Part shown: one piece after another, positions 38,678 through 49,142 of the stretch
How the letters are laid out: each line of letters opens with the position of its first letter
Numbering within the stretch: the stretch's first letter is position 1
NCBI RefSeq assembly: GCF_004342625.1
Contig: NZ_SMAH01000006.1
Location: 1-64,000 of the forward strand
Direction: 5' to 3'
DNA length: 64,000 nt
Source of the DNA: Tepidimonas ignava
GTDB taxonomy: Bacteria; Pseudomonadota; Gammaproteobacteria; Burkholderiales; Burkholderiaceae_C
Translations under genes and position numbers: made by a program
The notes under the pieces: model-generated
Database searches by the model: none
What the model was told of the DNA's origin: nothing
Seen by the model: the letters and a program-made list of their open reading frames with translations, nothing else

Positions 38678-39340
38678 ATGACCAGCTTCACCACCGCCCT
38701 GCCCGGGCTGGCCGCCCCGGGCTTCACCGCCGGCATGGTGATGAGCCTGTCGCTCATCATGGCCATTGGCCCGCAAAACGCGCACGTGATCCGCACCGGG
38801 CTGCAACGCCAGCACCTGTGGCTGACGGTGCTGACCTGCGCCGTGGCCGACATCGTGCTGATCGCGCTGGGGGTGGCGGGGCTGGCGCAGCTGGGGGGGC
38901 TGTCCGACAAGCTGCACGGCGCGCTGATCGGCGCGGGCGTGTTGTTCCTGCTGGTGTACGGCTGGCAAGCCGCGCAACGTTTTTGGCACGGGCCGGCCGC
39001 CGGGCCGGCGCTGGCGGCTGGCACGGGGGCGGCCGCGCGGCCGCTGACGCGCCGCCAGGCCGTGCTGCAGGCGCTGGCGTTTTCGTGGCTCAACCCGCAC
39101 GCCTGGCTGGACACGGCGGTGCTGATTGGCACCGCCTCGCTGGCCTGGGGGCCGCAGCAGCCGGTGTTCGGGCTGGGGGCGGCGGCGGGGTCGGTGCTGT
39201 GGTTTGTGTTGCTGGGCGGCGCGGCGTTTTGGCTCGGGCGGCGGCTGAATTCGCTGCGCGTGTGGCGCGCGCTGGACGGTTTGGTGGCGCTGATGATGTG
39301 GGGCACCGCGGCAGCCCTGCTGCTCAGCCTGGTCGAGTGA
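38678..39340 (+). CDS. argO: LysE/ArgO-family basic amino acid exporter
   Basis: Inner-membrane exporter for lysine and/or arginine, 220 residues with about six hydrophobic segments. GMVMSLSLIMAIGPQNAHVIRTG is the family signature at the N-terminus, and FSWLNPHAWLDTAVLIG is the conserved second repeat. The divergent argP gene makes ArgP-dependent induction likely. Downstream lies a broken lysine monooxygenase gene, 22 nt away, so export and catabolism of lysine were probably in one operon. Confidence 0.93.
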   Translation: MTSFTTALPGLAAPGFTAGMVMSLSLIMAIGPQNAHVIRTGLQRQHLWLTVLTCAVADIVLIALGVAGLAQLGGLSDKLHGALIGAGVLFLLVYGWQAAQRFWHGPAAGPALAAGTGAAARPLTRRQAVLQALAFSWLNPHAWLDTAVLIGTASLAWGPQQPVFGLGAAAGSVLWFVLLGGAAFWLGRRLNSLRVWRALDGLVALMMWGTAAALLLSLVE

Positions 39341-39361
39341 AGGTGTCGCGAGGAGGCAGCC

Positions 39362-41050
39362 ATGACCCAACCCAACGTGCGCGCGCCCGCGCGGCGCGCG
39401 GCCAACGCCCCGATCACGATGTTCGGGCCGGACTTTCCGTTTGCCTACGACGACTGGCTGGCGCACCCGGCGGGGCTGGGCGTGCTGCCGCCCAGCCGCC
39501 ACGGCACCGAAGTGGCCATCGTCGGCGCCGGCATGGCCGGCTTGACCGCCGCCTACGAGCTGATGAAGCTGGGCCTCAAGCCCGTGGTGTATGAAGCATC
39601 GCGCATGGGCGGGCGGCTGCGCTCGCAGCCATTCGAAGGCGGCAGCGGTGCGATCGCCGAGCTGGGCGGCATGCGTTTTCCACTGTCTTCGACGGGCTTT
39701 TACCACTATGTGCGGCTGCTGGGCCTGCCAAGCCGCCCGTTTCCCAATCCGCTGACGCCGGCGGCCAACTGTACCGTCATCGACCTGGAAGGCTAAACCC
39801 ACTGGGCGCGCACGATCGACGACCTGCCGCCGCTGTTCCAAGAGGTGGCGCAGGCCTGGAGCGACGCGCTGGAGGAGGGCGCGGGCTTCACCGCGCTGCA
39901 GACGGCCATGCGCCAGCGCGACGTCGAGCGCGTCAAGGCGCTGTGGAACGCGCTGGTGCCGCGCTGGGACGACCGCACCTTCTACGACTTCGTCGCCCAG
40001 TCCAGCGCCTTCAAACGCCTGAGCTTTCACCACCGCGAGGTCTTCGGGCAAGTCGGGTTTGGCACCGGCGGCTGGGACTCGGACTTCCCCAACTCGATGC
40101 TGGAAATCCTGCGTGTGGTGTTGACCGGCTGCGATGAGAACCAGCACTACATCGTCGGCGGCGTGCAGCAGGTGCCGCTGGGGCTGTGGCAACACGCGCC
40201 GCAGAATGTCGTCCACTGGCCGCGCGGCACTACGCTGGCCAAACTCCACCACGGTGCGCCGCGCCCGGGGGTGCGCGCCCTGCAGCGCGCCAGCAACGGC
40301 CAGATCGAGGTGACCGACGCCTGGGGCAGCACACGTCGCTACGACGCCGTCCTCGTCACCTGCCAGAGCTGGCTGCTGACCACCCAGATTGCCTGCGAAG
40401 AGTCGCTGTTTTCGCAAAAACTCTGGATGGCGTTGGACCGCACGCGCTACATGCAGTCCTCCAAGACCTTCGTGATGGTGGATCGCCCGTTCTGGAACGA
40501 CCTGCGCGCCAACGGCTGACCGGTCATGGGCATGACGCTGACCGACCGGCTCACACGCGGCACCTATCTGTTCGACAACGGAGCGGACAAGCCCGGTGTC
40601 ATCTGCCTGTCTTACGCCTGGATGAGCGACGCGCTGAAAATGCTGCCCTACGACAGCGCCAAGCGCGTGCAGCTGGCGCTCGATGCCCTGCGCAAGATTT
40701 ATCCCGACGTGGACATCGCCAGCCACATCATCGGCGACCCCATCACCATCTCGTGGGAGGCCGACCCCCACTTTCTGGGCGCGTTCAAAGGCGCGCTGCC
40801 CGGCCACTACCGCTACAACCACCGCATGTACGGCCACTTCATGCAAGACGCCCTGCCCGAGCGCGAGCGCGGTATTTTTCTGGCGGGCGACGATATTTCG
40901 TTCACCCCGGCGTGGGTGGAGGGGGCGGTGCAGACGGCGCTCAATGCCGTCTGGGCCATCGTGCGCCACCTGGGCGGCGCCAGCCACCCCGACAATCCCG
41001 GCCCTGGTGAGTGGTATCCCCACATCGGACCGGTGGCGCTGCCGGATTGA
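39362..41050 (+). pseudogene. davB: Lysine 2-monooxygenase-like flavoprotein (davB), two in-frame stops
   Basis: FAD-dependent L-amino acid 2-monooxygenase resembling Pseudomonas DavB, which converts lysine to 5-aminovaleramide. The reading frame is intact over 562 codons apart from two internal stops: TAA at 39794 (codon 145) and TGA at 40517 (codon 386). Both flanks of each stop match the family as I remember it: VIDLEG-stop-THW, where Gln is usual, and NG-stop-PVMGMTLTDR, where Arg is usual. Each could be one C-to-T change (CAA to TAA, CGA to TGA). Conserved parts include EVAIVGAGMAGLTAAYELMK, ELGGMRFP, GFGTGGWDSDFPNSMLE and AGDDISFTPAWVEGAV. No frameshift is seen, so loss is recent. Sequencing error at both sites is less likely but possible. 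Confidence 0.85.
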
Positions 41051-41208
41051 TGGCCCGTGCGCCGGGTACCGCCCCGGTCGCTGGGGTGCGGCGGTATGCG
41101 ATGCCGGCTGGTGCCGATGCGCGTTCGTGCCCAGCCGCGCGCATGGCCTGCCGTCGGCACCGCCCCGCACGGGCCGGCGCGCTGGTCTTGGCGCTAAGCT
41201 ATGTGCCC

Positions 41209-42042
41209 ATGAATGCGTTGGATTCGATCGTCTCAGCTACATCGGCACCCGCTGAATCGGCGACGACGCCGTTGCGCGTGGCGCTGTGGCAAACCGCCCT
41301 GGCGCCCGCCGGCGACACCGCCGCTGCCTTGCAACGCCTGGCCGCCGCGGCGCAGGAGGCAGCCGCGCGCGGCGCGCACTGGCTCATCACGCCCGAGATG
41401 GCGCTGACCGGCTACCTGATCGACCCTGCCCAGGTGCGCGCGCTGGCCGAGCCGGCCGACGGGCCCTTGGCCCAGGCGGTGGCGGCTCTGGCGTGCCAGC
41501 ATCGCATCGGCATCGCCTATGGTTGGCCCGAGTGGCACCCGGGTGGTGCCGCGCCCTACAACGCGGTGCAGGCCATCGCCCCAGACGGTGCGCGCGTGGG
41601 GCGGCATCGCAAAGTCCATCTGTTCGGGCGCGGTGACGCCGAGCGCTTCAGCGCGGCCGAAGCCGTGGCGCCACCGTTTCCGTTCAACGGCTGGTGCATC
41701 GGCTTGCTCATTTGCTACGACGTCGAGCAGCCGGCGGTCGTGCGCGCGCTGGCGCAACAGGGCGCGCACGTGATATTCGCGCCCACCGCCAATATGCTGC
41801 CCTACGATGATGCGCCGCTGCTGACGGTGCCGCGGCTGGCGGCGGAAAACGGCGTGGCCATCGCCTACGCCAACGCCTGTGGCGCGGAAGGCGCCACCGT
41901 GTATGGCGGCCTGAGCACGGTGTGCGGCCCGGGGGGCGACGTCATCGCGCGCGCCGGGCGGGGTGAGGCGTTGCTCATGGCGACGCTGCCGGCGCGCGGG
42001 CTGGGGCCGGATCGGTCGACGCCCGCTGCAGCCGCTCGATGA
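41209..42042 (+). CDS. davA: Nitrilase-superfamily amidase, DavA-like (5-aminopentanamidase)
   Basis: Carbon-nitrogen hydrolase of 277 residues, resembling 5-aminovaleramide amidohydrolase (DavA). The Glu-Lys-Cys triad is visible in ITPEMALTGY, RKVHLFG and GLLICYDVE. PTANMLPYDD and the C-terminal GRGEALLMATLP fit the family. It lies 158 bp after the davB-like pseudogene, supporting a lysine to 5-aminovalerate route, but specificity could differ. The ATG at 41209 is chosen; an in-frame GTG at 41203 is possible. The last 68 nt overlap the convergent c-di-GMP gene. With davB broken, its normal substrate is probably no longer made by this pathway. Confidence 0.8.
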   Translation: MNALDSIVSATSAPAESATTPLRVALWQTALAPAGDTAAALQRLAAAAQEAAARGAHWLITPEMALTGYLIDPAQVRALAEPADGPLAQAVAALACQHRIGIAYGWPEWHPGGAAPYNAVQAIAPDGARVGRHRKVHLFGRGDAERFSAAEAVAPPFPFNGWCIGLLICYDVEQPAVVRALAQQGAHVIFAPTANMLPYDDAPLLTVPRLAAENGVAIAYANACGAEGATVYGGLSTVCGPGGDVIARAGRGEALLMATLPARGLGPDRSTPAAAAR

Positions 42043-44785
42043 GGTCGCCAGCAGGCTCCGGGCGACCCAGCAGGTAGCCCTGGATCGTCCGGCAGCCATG
42101 TGTGCGCAGCCACTCGAGTTGTGACTCAGTCTCCACCCCTTCGGCTACCACCTCGAGCTCCATTTCTTGCGCCAAAAGCAAAATCGTTTTGGTCAGCGCC
42201 GCGTCGTTGCTGTCGTCGGGCAGCCCAGCGATGAAGCTGCGGTCGATCTTGATTTCGGACAGCGGCAGCCGTTTCAAATAGGCCAGGGATGAGTAGCCTG
42301 TGCCGAAATCGTCGATCGAAAAACGCACACCCAGCGCCTTGAGCTCGATCATGCGGGCGGCGGCTTGGGCGGGGTCATGCAGCAGCACGTTTTCGGTGAT
42401 TTCCAGCACCAGCCGGCCGGCGTCGGCGCCGCTGTGCGCCAAGGTCTGGCGGACGCGCTGAGGAAAATCCGGTTGCACGAATTGCCGTGGGCTGATGTTG
42501 ACGGCGATACGCAACGGCACACCAAGCTCGTCACAGCGCGCGAGCCACTGGGTGGCTTCACCCAGCACCCATTGACCGATGTCATCGATGAGGCCGGAAC
42601 TTTCGGCCAGCCAGATGAAGGCCGCCGGCGGCACCCAGCCGCGTTTGGGGTGCTGCCAGCGCAGCAAGGCTTCGGCCCCGACCACACGACCCAGGGGATC
42701 GCACTGCGGTTGCAGGTACAGTCGAAACTGGCCCGTTTGCAGGGCTTCGCGCAAGTCGGCCTCCAACGCCAAGCGCGCCTCGCTTTCCGCCTGCATCGAA
42801 GGTTCGAAAAAGCGCACGGTGCTGCGTCCCTCGGCTTTGGCCCGGTACATGGCGGTGTCGGCGCGCCGCAGCAGGGTTTCGGCATCGGCCTCGCGGTCGG
42901 GGAACAGCGCGATACCGATGCTGGTGGTCACCGTCACCAAGCGCTCCGATTGTGGCAGCGCATACGGCTGCGCCAACACCGCCGCAAGCTTGTCGGCCAC
43001 CCGACGCGCTGCGCTGGCGGCAACGCTGAGGTCACGGTCCAGCTCGGGTAGCAAGACCAAAAATTCGTCACCCCCCATGCGCGCCGCGGTATCGGTTTCG
43101 CGCACATTTTGCTGCAGGCGTTGGGCCACTTCGCGCAGTACGGCGTCCCCTGCACCATGGCCCAAGCCGTCGTTGATCTTTTTGAAGTGGTCGAGATCGA
43201 CGAACAGCAATCCGCCGTGGCAGCCGTCGCGTTGGGCACTGGCCAGGGCGCGCCCCAGCCGGTCCAGCAGCAAGCGGCGATTGGCCAACCCGGTGAGTGG
43301 GTCGTAGAAGGCCAGTTGCTCGATTTCACGCAGGGCCTCGCGCCGCTCCGTGACGTCGAGATGGGTGCCCGTAATGCGCAGTGGGCGTCCGTCGGCAGCG
43401 CGTGCCGTCACCCGCCCGCGCGACAGAATCCAGCGCCAGCCCCCGCGCTTGGACCGCATGCGAAATTCGGCCTCGTACTGCTCGCTGTCACCGCGCAGGT
43501 GCGCCTGCAGCGCGCGCTGCGCGATCGGCAGATCGTCGGGATGGACCAATTGCTCCCAGGCTTGGGTGTCGCGGGTGGGGATTTCGTCGAGCGCGTAGCC
43601 CAGTATTGCCGCCCAACGCTGGTCCACCACCAGGCGATCGGTGGTCAGGTCGCGGTCCCACAGACCCAGATCCGCGCCCTTGAGCGCCAGCGCCAGGCGG
43701 GTGCGCTCGGCTTCCAGATCGGCGCGCAGCTGATAGGCTTCGCTGACATCCCGAAACACCATCACCACGCCAAACAATTCGCCTTCGGCGTCGCGTACCG
43801 GCGCGGCACTGTCGGCGATGTGCAAGCGGCGGCCATCGCGCGCGATCAATACCGTGTGGTTGGCCAACCCCACGATCTTCCCCGTTTCGATGACACGGCC
43901 GACCGGGATTTCCGCCGGCTCGCCGGTGAGCGCGTTTTCCAAGCGCAGCACATTGGCAATGCTTTGCCCAGTGGCTTCAGCGGCGCTCCAGCCCGTCAGT
44001 GCCTCGGCCACTGGGTTCAGGTAGGTGATCCGCATGACGCGGTCGGTGGCGATCAAGCCATCGCCGATCGACTGCAAGATGGCTTGGACTTCGCCGCGGC
44101 TGGCCGACAGGGCTCGTACTTCGTGCTCGACGCGGCGCGCCATGTGGTTGAAGTCGGCCGCCAGGCGTCCGATCTCGTCGTTGCCGCGGTCGTCACAGCG
44201 CGCATCGAGCTGTCCGGCGGCGATCGCGTCGGCGGTGTGGCGCAAGCGCGCCAGTCGCGCGGCCAGCGCCTGCGCATAGGCACGCAACACCCACAGGCCA
44301 CTGAGCAGCACCACGATGGCGCCACCCAACATGGCATAGGCGGTGCGCTGCCACAGCTCCTGCAGCGGCAGCGCGGAAAAACGCACCTCGACCCGACCGA
44401 CCACGGCGCCACTGGCCTGCAGCGCAAACCCGTGCGATGGGTCTGCAGTCCCTGAGGCAAGCGACCCCGCTTCCACCACTGCATTGCCGTCAGTGGTGTA
44501 GATGGTCAAGCCTTGGATGGCTGCGCTTTCGACGAGCGCTTGCGCCGTCTCCCGCACCGAGGCGTAATCACGCTCGATCATGGGCGCCACCAGAGCCCCC
44601 GTGAGCAAAGGCTGCAAGACGGCCAGTAGGCGCTTCTGGTTTTCCGTTTCGGCCCAGCGCATCAGCACCAGCAGCCACACGCTCAACAGCAACACGCCGG
44701 CGCAAAACGTGGCCCCGACGAGCAGGAACAGCTGCTGGCGAATCGGTGACCGAAACAGCCAACGGGGGCGCTGCGCCACGATCAC
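41975..44785 (-). CDS. HAMP-PAS-PAS-GGDEF-EAL membrane sensor protein
   Basis: Large c-di-GMP metabolising protein, 936 residues from a GTG at 44785. It has a transmembrane helix (about 20-43), a short periplasmic domain, a second helix (about 150-168), a HAMP segment, two PAS domains, GGDEF (571-575) with an I-site RETD upstream, and EAL (EALLRW 705-710). DDFGTGYSSLAYLKRL and VVAEGVETESQ are intact. Both enzymatic domains look functional. The start overlaps the stop of the upstream PhnD-like gene by 4 nt, so the binding protein probably signals to it. A GTG at 44779 is an alternative start. Confidence 0.9.
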   Translation of the reverse strand: MIVAQRPRWLFRSPIRQQLFLLVGATFCAGVLLLSVWLLVLMRWAETENQKRLLAVLQPLLTGALVAPMIERDYASVRETAQALVESAAIQGLTIYTTDGNAVVEAGSLASGTADPSHGFALQASGAVVGRVEVRFSALPLQELWQRTAYAMLGGAIVVLLSGLWVLRAYAQALAARLARLRHTADAIAAGQLDARCDDRGNDEIGRLAADFNHMARRVEHEVRALSASRGEVQAILQSIGDGLIATDRVMRITYLNPVAEALTGWSAAEATGQSIANVLRLENALTGEPAEIPVGRVIETGKIVGLANHTVLIARDGRRLHIADSAAPVRDAEGELFGVVMVFRDVSEAYQLRADLEAERTRLALALKGADLGLWDRDLTTDRLVVDQRWAAILGYALDEIPTRDTQAWEQLVHPDDLPIAQRALQAHLRGDSEQYEAEFRMRSKRGGWRWILSRGRVTARAADGRPLRITGTHLDVTERREALREIEQLAFYDPLTGLANRRLLLDRLGRALASAQRDGCHGGLLFVDLDHFKKINDGLGHGAGDAVLREVAQRLQQNVRETDTAARMGGDEFLVLLPELDRDLSVAASAARRVADKLAAVLAQPYALPQSERLVTVTTSIGIALFPDREADAETLLRRADTAMYRAKAEGRSTVRFFEPSMQAESEARLALEADLREALQTGQFRLYLQPQCDPLGRVVGAEALLRWQHPKRGWVPPAAFIWLAESSGLIDDIGQWVLGEATQWLARCDELGVPLRIAVNISPRQFVQPDFPQRVRQTLAHSGADAGRLVLEITENVLLHDPAQAAARMIELKALGVRFSIDDFGTGYSSLAYLKRLPLSEIKIDRSFIAGLPDDSNDAALTKTILLLAQEMELEVVAEGVETESQLEWLRTHGCRTIQGYLLGRPEPAGDLIERLQRASTDPAPARAPAASP

Positions 44786-45633
44786 GACCCCCGGCCGAGC
44801 TGGCGGTACATCTCCACCACCAAAGGATCCAGCGCCTCCAACTCGGCCTTGCGTGCCGGTACCAGGCCGCCGTGGCCCAAGGCATCGATGAACGCGCGTC
44901 CGGCGGGCTCGTCGGCGAAGCTCAGCAAGGCTTGCGTCAGCGCCGACGCCCGATGCGCCCAGCGCGGCGCAGCGTGATAGACCACCGCCGACAAGCCCTC
45001 GGGCAATTGCGCCAGCACGCGCACCTGGCGACGCAACAGCTCGTCGACCTGTTTGAGCGTGGTCACCGACACGATCGCAACCTGTGCCTGCCCCGTTGCC
45101 AGCCAATGCAGGGAGTTGGCGTGGGTGCCGCTCTCGACGACACGAAAATCGCTGTCTGGCGTCAGCCCCAGGTCGCGCAGCGCGCGCAAGCCCAGCACGG
45201 ACAGGGCTGCCAGGCGATCCGTCACCGCCAAGGTGCGGCCACGCACTGCCCGCACCACATCGGTGTCCGGCGCATTGGCCGCCACCACCAACAGGGGTTG
45301 CAGGGCAGCGCGCGTACGCACCAGCGGTACGTGGCCCAGCTCGCGTTGCGCCAACCGGGCCAGAAACAGCGAATCGGCAACGATGTCGTACGAGCCTGCG
45401 CGCAGACGTTCCAAATGTTGCGCGTAGCCAGGTGCCGACGCGAATTCCGGTTCGCTACCCAATACGCGCCCCAACACGGGCAGCAGCGGGCTGTAGAGCT
45501 GGGCCAGCCGACGCGCGGGCAAGTACGGCACCACCCCGAAGACCGGGCGCGTCTGCGCGTGTAGCCCGGGCGCCCAGGCGCCGCAGACGGCCGCAAAAAG
45601 CATGTGTCGGCGGGATAAAGAGGACATAAACAT
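44782..45633 (-). CDS. PhnD-like periplasmic substrate-binding protein
   Basis: Periplasmic binding protein of the phosphate/phosphite/phosphonate (PhnD-like) family, 283 residues. A signal peptide (about residues 1-26, with RRHMLFAAVCGAWAPGLHA) precedes VFGVVPYLPARRLAQLYSPL, typical of the fold. YDIVADSLFLARLAQREL and SGTHANSLHWLATGQAQVA follow. No ABC permease or ATPase is nearby; instead it is coupled to a GGDEF-EAL protein, indicating sensing rather than transport. AGGA lies about 6 nt before the ATG at 45633. Confidence 0.85.
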   Translation of the reverse strand: MFMSSLSRRHMLFAAVCGAWAPGLHAQTRPVFGVVPYLPARRLAQLYSPLLPVLGRVLGSEPEFASAPGYAQHLERLRAGSYDIVADSLFLARLAQRELGHVPLVRTRAALQPLLVVAANAPDTDVVRAVRGRTLAVTDRLAALSVLGLRALRDLGLTPDSDFRVVESGTHANSLHWLATGQAQVAIVSVTTLKQVDELLRRQVRVLAQLPEGLSAVVYHAAPRWAHRASALTQALLSFADEPAGRAFIDALGHGGLVPARKAELEALDPLVVEMYRQLGRGS

Positions 45634-45754
45634 CACGCATCCTGGGGGCCATGCAGACGCGACGCACGCGCGGTTCAGCGTTTGCTGATTCAATGATAGC
45701 GGCATCGGACCCGTGCCGGAAATGCGAGCCTGATACCGGGTCTGTGAGTTAGAT

Positions 45755-45780
45755 CCAACGGTGTGAGAGCCAACGGTGTG
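45755..45780. repeat. Short tandem repeat in intergenic region
   Basis: CCAACGGTGTG occurs at 45755-45765 and again at 45770-45780, a period of 15 bp. It lies between the PhnD-like gene and the lysR stop, where no gene is predicted. It could be slippage or a protein-binding direct repeat. Confidence 0.6.
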
Positions 45781-45785
45781 CCGTT

Positions 45786-46769
45786 TCAGGCGTGTGCGGA
45801 GCCGGCGGGCGCAAGCACGTCCCGCCGTATGTGTTCGGATGCGACCGACGCACGCCCCCAGAACTCTGCCCGAGCATAGTGTTCCTTCAAAAAGTCGATC
45901 CAGGCGCGCACGCGCTGCGGCAGGTGGCGCGCGCTGGGGAAGACGGCGTAGATGCCGTTGGGTGGGGCGGCGTAGTCGTCCAGCACGCTGAGCAGGCGGC
46001 CGGCGTCGATGTCGGCCTGTACCTCCCAGGTACTGCGCCAGGCCAGGCCCAGCCCGGCCAGGCACCACTGGTACAGCACCTGTCCGTCGCTGCAGTCCAG
46101 TGGGCCGCGCGGGCGCACGAACATCGGTTCGCGGCGGCCGTTGCCGCTGGGTACGCTGAAGGCCCAGCCGCGCGTTTGCGAGGCGTCCGACGACAGCACC
46201 AGGCAGTCGTGTTGCAGCAGATCGCGCGGGTGCCGCGGGGTGCCGCGGCGTTGTAAGTAGGCGGGGATGGCCACGACCAAGCGCCGGTTGTCGGCCAGCC
46301 GCACGCTCACCAGGCTGGAGTCGGGCAGGTCGCCCACGCGCACGGCACAGTCGTAGCCTTCGGCCACCAGGTCCACCACGCGGTCGCTCAGGTTGAGTGA
46401 GATGGTGACGTCGGGGTGGCGGGCGCGAAAAGCGGGCACCAGGGGGGCGACGTGTTGGCGCCCGAAGCCGGCCGGCGCCGTGATGCGCAGATGTCCGCGC
46501 ACGCTGTGCCCGCCGGCGCTGATGTTGGCTTCGGCTTGGGCCAGTTCGGCCAGCAGGCGCTGGCAGTCTTCCAGATAGGTGCTGCCTTCGGGTGTGAGGG
46601 TGAGGCGGCGCGTGGTGCGCACCAGCAATTTCACGCCCAGGTGCTCTTCCAGGGCGTCGAGCCGGCGCCCGATGATGGCCGGCACCACCCCTTCGGCGCG
46701 CGCGGCGGCGGCCAGACTGCCGCGCGTGGCCACAGTGACGAAGGTCTCCATCGCTTTGAGGCGATCCAT
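45786..46769 (-). CDS. LysR-family transcriptional regulator
   Basis: LysR-type regulator of 327 residues. The HTH is near [20 protein letters not shown] (1-20), and its overall pattern fits the CrgA/YhjC-like subgroup ([34 protein letters not shown]). It is divergent from malate synthase G with 144 bp between, so glcB control is the obvious guess, though many such regulators act on other genes. CATAAT on the minus strand (46781-46776) lies very close to the ATG, which would mean a very short leader if it is the -10. Confidence 0.9.
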   Translation of the reverse strand: MDRLKAMETFVTVATRGSLAAAARAEGVVPAIIGRRLDALEEHLGVKLLVRTTRRLTLTPEGSTYLEDCQRLLAELAQAEANISAGGHSVRGHLRITAPAGFGRQHVAPLVPAFRARHPDVTISLNLSDRVVDLVAEGYDCAVRVGDLPDSSLVSVRLADNRRLVVAIPAYLQRRGTPRHPRDLLQHDCLVLSSDASQTRGWAFSVPSGNGRREPMFVRPRGPLDCSDGQVLYQWCLAGLGLAWRSTWEVQADIDAGRLLSVLDDYAAPPNGIYAVFPSARHLPQRVRAWIDFLKEHYARAEFWGRASVASEHIRRDVLAPAGSAHA

Positions 46770-46840
46770 GGGCTCATTATGAAAGAAAAAGTCATCACTG
46801 AGTCGGCTTTGATGGGCTCGATCATGACGCCCGATTGCCG

Positions 46841-46846
46841 TATATT
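46841..46846 (+). promoter_or_regulatory. Candidate -10 of glcB
   Basis: TATATT at 46841-46846 lies 68 bp upstream of the glcB start in an otherwise GC-rich gap. No convincing -35 accompanies it, which fits an activated promoter. The LysR gene reads away from this region. Confidence 0.35.
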
Positions 46847-46913
46847 GCCCGCTTCTCCATTGGGGCCGAGCCCGGCTCGGCCGCGCCCAAACACGACAGG
46901 AGCACGATCGATC

Positions 46914-49142
46914 ATGACCACCCCGCGCATCACGGTGGGCCGCCTGCAGGTGGCCGAGGTGTTGTACCGTTTCATTGAGGACCAGGTGCTGCCCGGCACG
47001 GGCATCGACTCCGCGCGTTTTTGGGCGGGGTTCGACGCCATCGTGGCCGATTTGGCGCCGAAGAACCGCGCCTTGTTGGCCGAGCGCGACCGCTTGCAGG
47101 CCGAGCTGGACAAGTGGCACAGCGCCAATCCGGGGCCGATTCAAAACCCGGTGGCGTACCGGCAATTTCTGGAGACGATCGGGTACCTGGTGCCGCCGCC
47201 CGGCCCGGTGCAGGTGACGACGGCCAATGTGGATACCGAGCTCGCCGCCCAGGCGGGTCCGCAGTTGGTGGTGCCGATTCTGAATGCGCGTTATGCGCTC
47301 AACGCCGCCAATGCCCGCTGGGGCAGTCTGTACGACGCGCTCTATGGCACCGACGTCATTGCCGAGGACGACGGCTGCGCCAAAGGGCCGGGCTACAACG
47401 AAAAGCGTGGCGCCAAAGTGATTGCGTACGCGCGCGGGGTGCTGGATCAGGCGGCGCCCTTGGCCCAGGGCTCGCATGCCCAGGCCAGCGGTTACGCGGT
47501 GGTGGACGGTGCCTTGCGCGTCACCCTCCAGGGCGGGGCGGTCACGGGTCTGAAGGATCCGGCGCAGTTCGTCGGCTACCAGGGGCCGGCGACGGCGCCG
47601 TCGGCGGTGCTGCTGCGCCACCATGGGTTGCATCTGGACATCCGCATCGACCGCACGCACCCGATCGGAGCGACCGACGCCGCCGGGGTGTGTGACGTGG
47701 TGGTGGAGGCCGCGCTGTCCACCATCCTGGACTTGGAGGATTCGGTGGCCGCGGTGGACGCCGAAGACAAGGTGCTGGGCTACCGCAACTGGCTCGGCAT
47801 GATGCAGGGCTGGCTGACCGAATCGTTCGACAAGGGCGGGCGGACGCTGACGCGCGGCCTGCACGGCGACCGCCGCTACACGGCGCCCGACGGGCGCGGG
47901 GAGGTCGTGCTGCCGGGCCGCTCGTTGCTGTTCGTGCGCAACGTCGGCCACCTGATGACCAACCCGGCCATCCTGTACACCGACGCCGAGGGCACGGTGC
48001 GCGAGATTCCGGAGGGCATCATGGACGCGGTGGTGACGACCACCATTGCGCTGCATGACTTGAAGGGCCATGGCAAGCTGCCCAGCGGCGAGCCGATCCG
48101 CAACAGCCGCACCGGCAGTATCTACATCGTCAAGCCCAAGATGCATGGCCCGCGCGAAGTGGCCTTCGCCGCCGAGCTGTTCGGGCGTGTCGAGCAGCTG
48201 CTGGGGCTGCCGGACAGCACGGTCAAGCTCGGCATCATGGACGAGGAGCGCCGCACCAGCGTCAATCTGAAGGCGTGCATCGCGGCGGCGGCCAGCCGGG
48301 TGGCGTTTATCAACACGGGATTCCTGGACCGCACCGGCGACGAGATCCACACCGCGATGCTGGCTGGCCCGATGATCCGCAAGAACGACATGAAGGCCAG
48401 CGCCTGGATCCAGGCCTACGAGCGCAACAACGTGCTGGTGGGCCTCAAGTGCGGGCTGCGCGGGCGCGCGCAGATCGGCAAGGGCATGTGGGCGATGCCG
48501 GACCTGATGCGCGCGATGCTGGAGCAAAAAATCGCCCACCCCAAGGCCGGCGCCAACACCGCGTGGGTGCCCAGCCCCACCGCGGCCACGCTGCACGCGC
48601 TGCACTACCACCAGGTGGATGTGGCGGCGGTGCAGCAAGAGCTGGAGCGCATCGACGCCGATGCCGAGCGCGACACCTTGCTGACCGGTTTGCTGACCGT
48701 GCCGGTGGCGTCCAACCCCAACTGGAGCGAGGCCGACAAGCAGGCCGAGTTGGACAACAACATCCAAGGCATCCTGGGCTACGTGGTGCGTTGGGTGGAC
48801 CAGGGCATTGGCTGCTCCAAGGTGCCCGACATCAACGACGTGGGCCTGATGGAGGACCGTGCCACGCTGCGCATCAGCAGCCAGCACGTGGCCAACTGGC
48901 TGCACCACGGCGTGGTGACGCCCGAGCAGGTGCGCGCCACCTTCGAGCGCATGGCGCGCAAGGTGGACCAGCAAAACGCCGGCGACCCCAACTACCGCCC
49001 GATGGCGCCCAACTTCGAGGCCAGCATGGCCTTCCAGGCGGCGCTTGATCTGGTGTTCAAGGGCAAGGAGCAGCCCAGCGGTTACACCGAGCCGCTGCTG
49101 CACGCCTGGCGCCAAAAGGTCAAAGCGGCTCGTGGAGCCTGA
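46914..49142 (+). CDS. glcB: Malate synthase G
   Basis: Condenses glyoxylate with acetyl-CoA to malate, used in glycolate and C2 metabolism. It has 742 residues, the length of the G isoform rather than the shorter A form. It opens with [41 protein letters not shown], the catalytic-site [12 protein letters not shown] and [15 protein letters not shown] are typical, and [16 protein letters not shown] is the conserved acetyl-CoA region. CAGGAGC precedes the ATG at 46914. The dld-like gene at 9 kb could supply glyoxylate if it acts on glycolate. Confidence 0.97.
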   Translation: MTTPRITVGRLQVAEVLYRFIEDQVLPGTGIDSARFWAGFDAIVADLAPKNRALLAERDRLQAELDKWHSANPGPIQNPVAYRQFLETIGYLVPPPGPVQVTTANVDTELAAQAGPQLVVPILNARYALNAANARWGSLYDALYGTDVIAEDDGCAKGPGYNEKRGAKVIAYARGVLDQAAPLAQGSHAQASGYAVVDGALRVTLQGGAVTGLKDPAQFVGYQGPATAPSAVLLRHHGLHLDIRIDRTHPIGATDAAGVCDVVVEAALSTILDLEDSVAAVDAEDKVLGYRNWLGMMQGWLTESFDKGGRTLTRGLHGDRRYTAPDGRGEVVLPGRSLLFVRNVGHLMTNPAILYTDAEGTVREIPEGIMDAVVTTTIALHDLKGHGKLPSGEPIRNSRTGSIYIVKPKMHGPREVAFAAELFGRVEQLLGLPDSTVKLGIMDEERRTSVNLKACIAAAASRVAFINTGFLDRTGDEIHTAMLAGPMIRKNDMKASAWIQAYERNNVLVGLKCGLRGRAQIGKGMWAMPDLMRAMLEQKIAHPKAGANTAWVPSPTAATLHALHYHQVDVAAVQQELERIDADAERDTLLTGLLTVPVASNPNWSEADKQAELDNNIQGILGYVVRWVDQGIGCSKVPDINDVGLMEDRATLRISSQHVANWLHHGVVTPEQVRATFERMARKVDQQNAGDPNYRPMAPNFEASMAFQAALDLVFKGKEQPSGYTEPLLHAWRQKVKAARGA

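Noticed and set aside
40517-40519. In-frame TGA in the davB-like gene as a selenocysteine codon
   Set aside because: The position aligns with a usual Arg, no selenocysteine insertion hairpin is evident, and a second in-frame stop (TAA) upstream cannot be explained this way.
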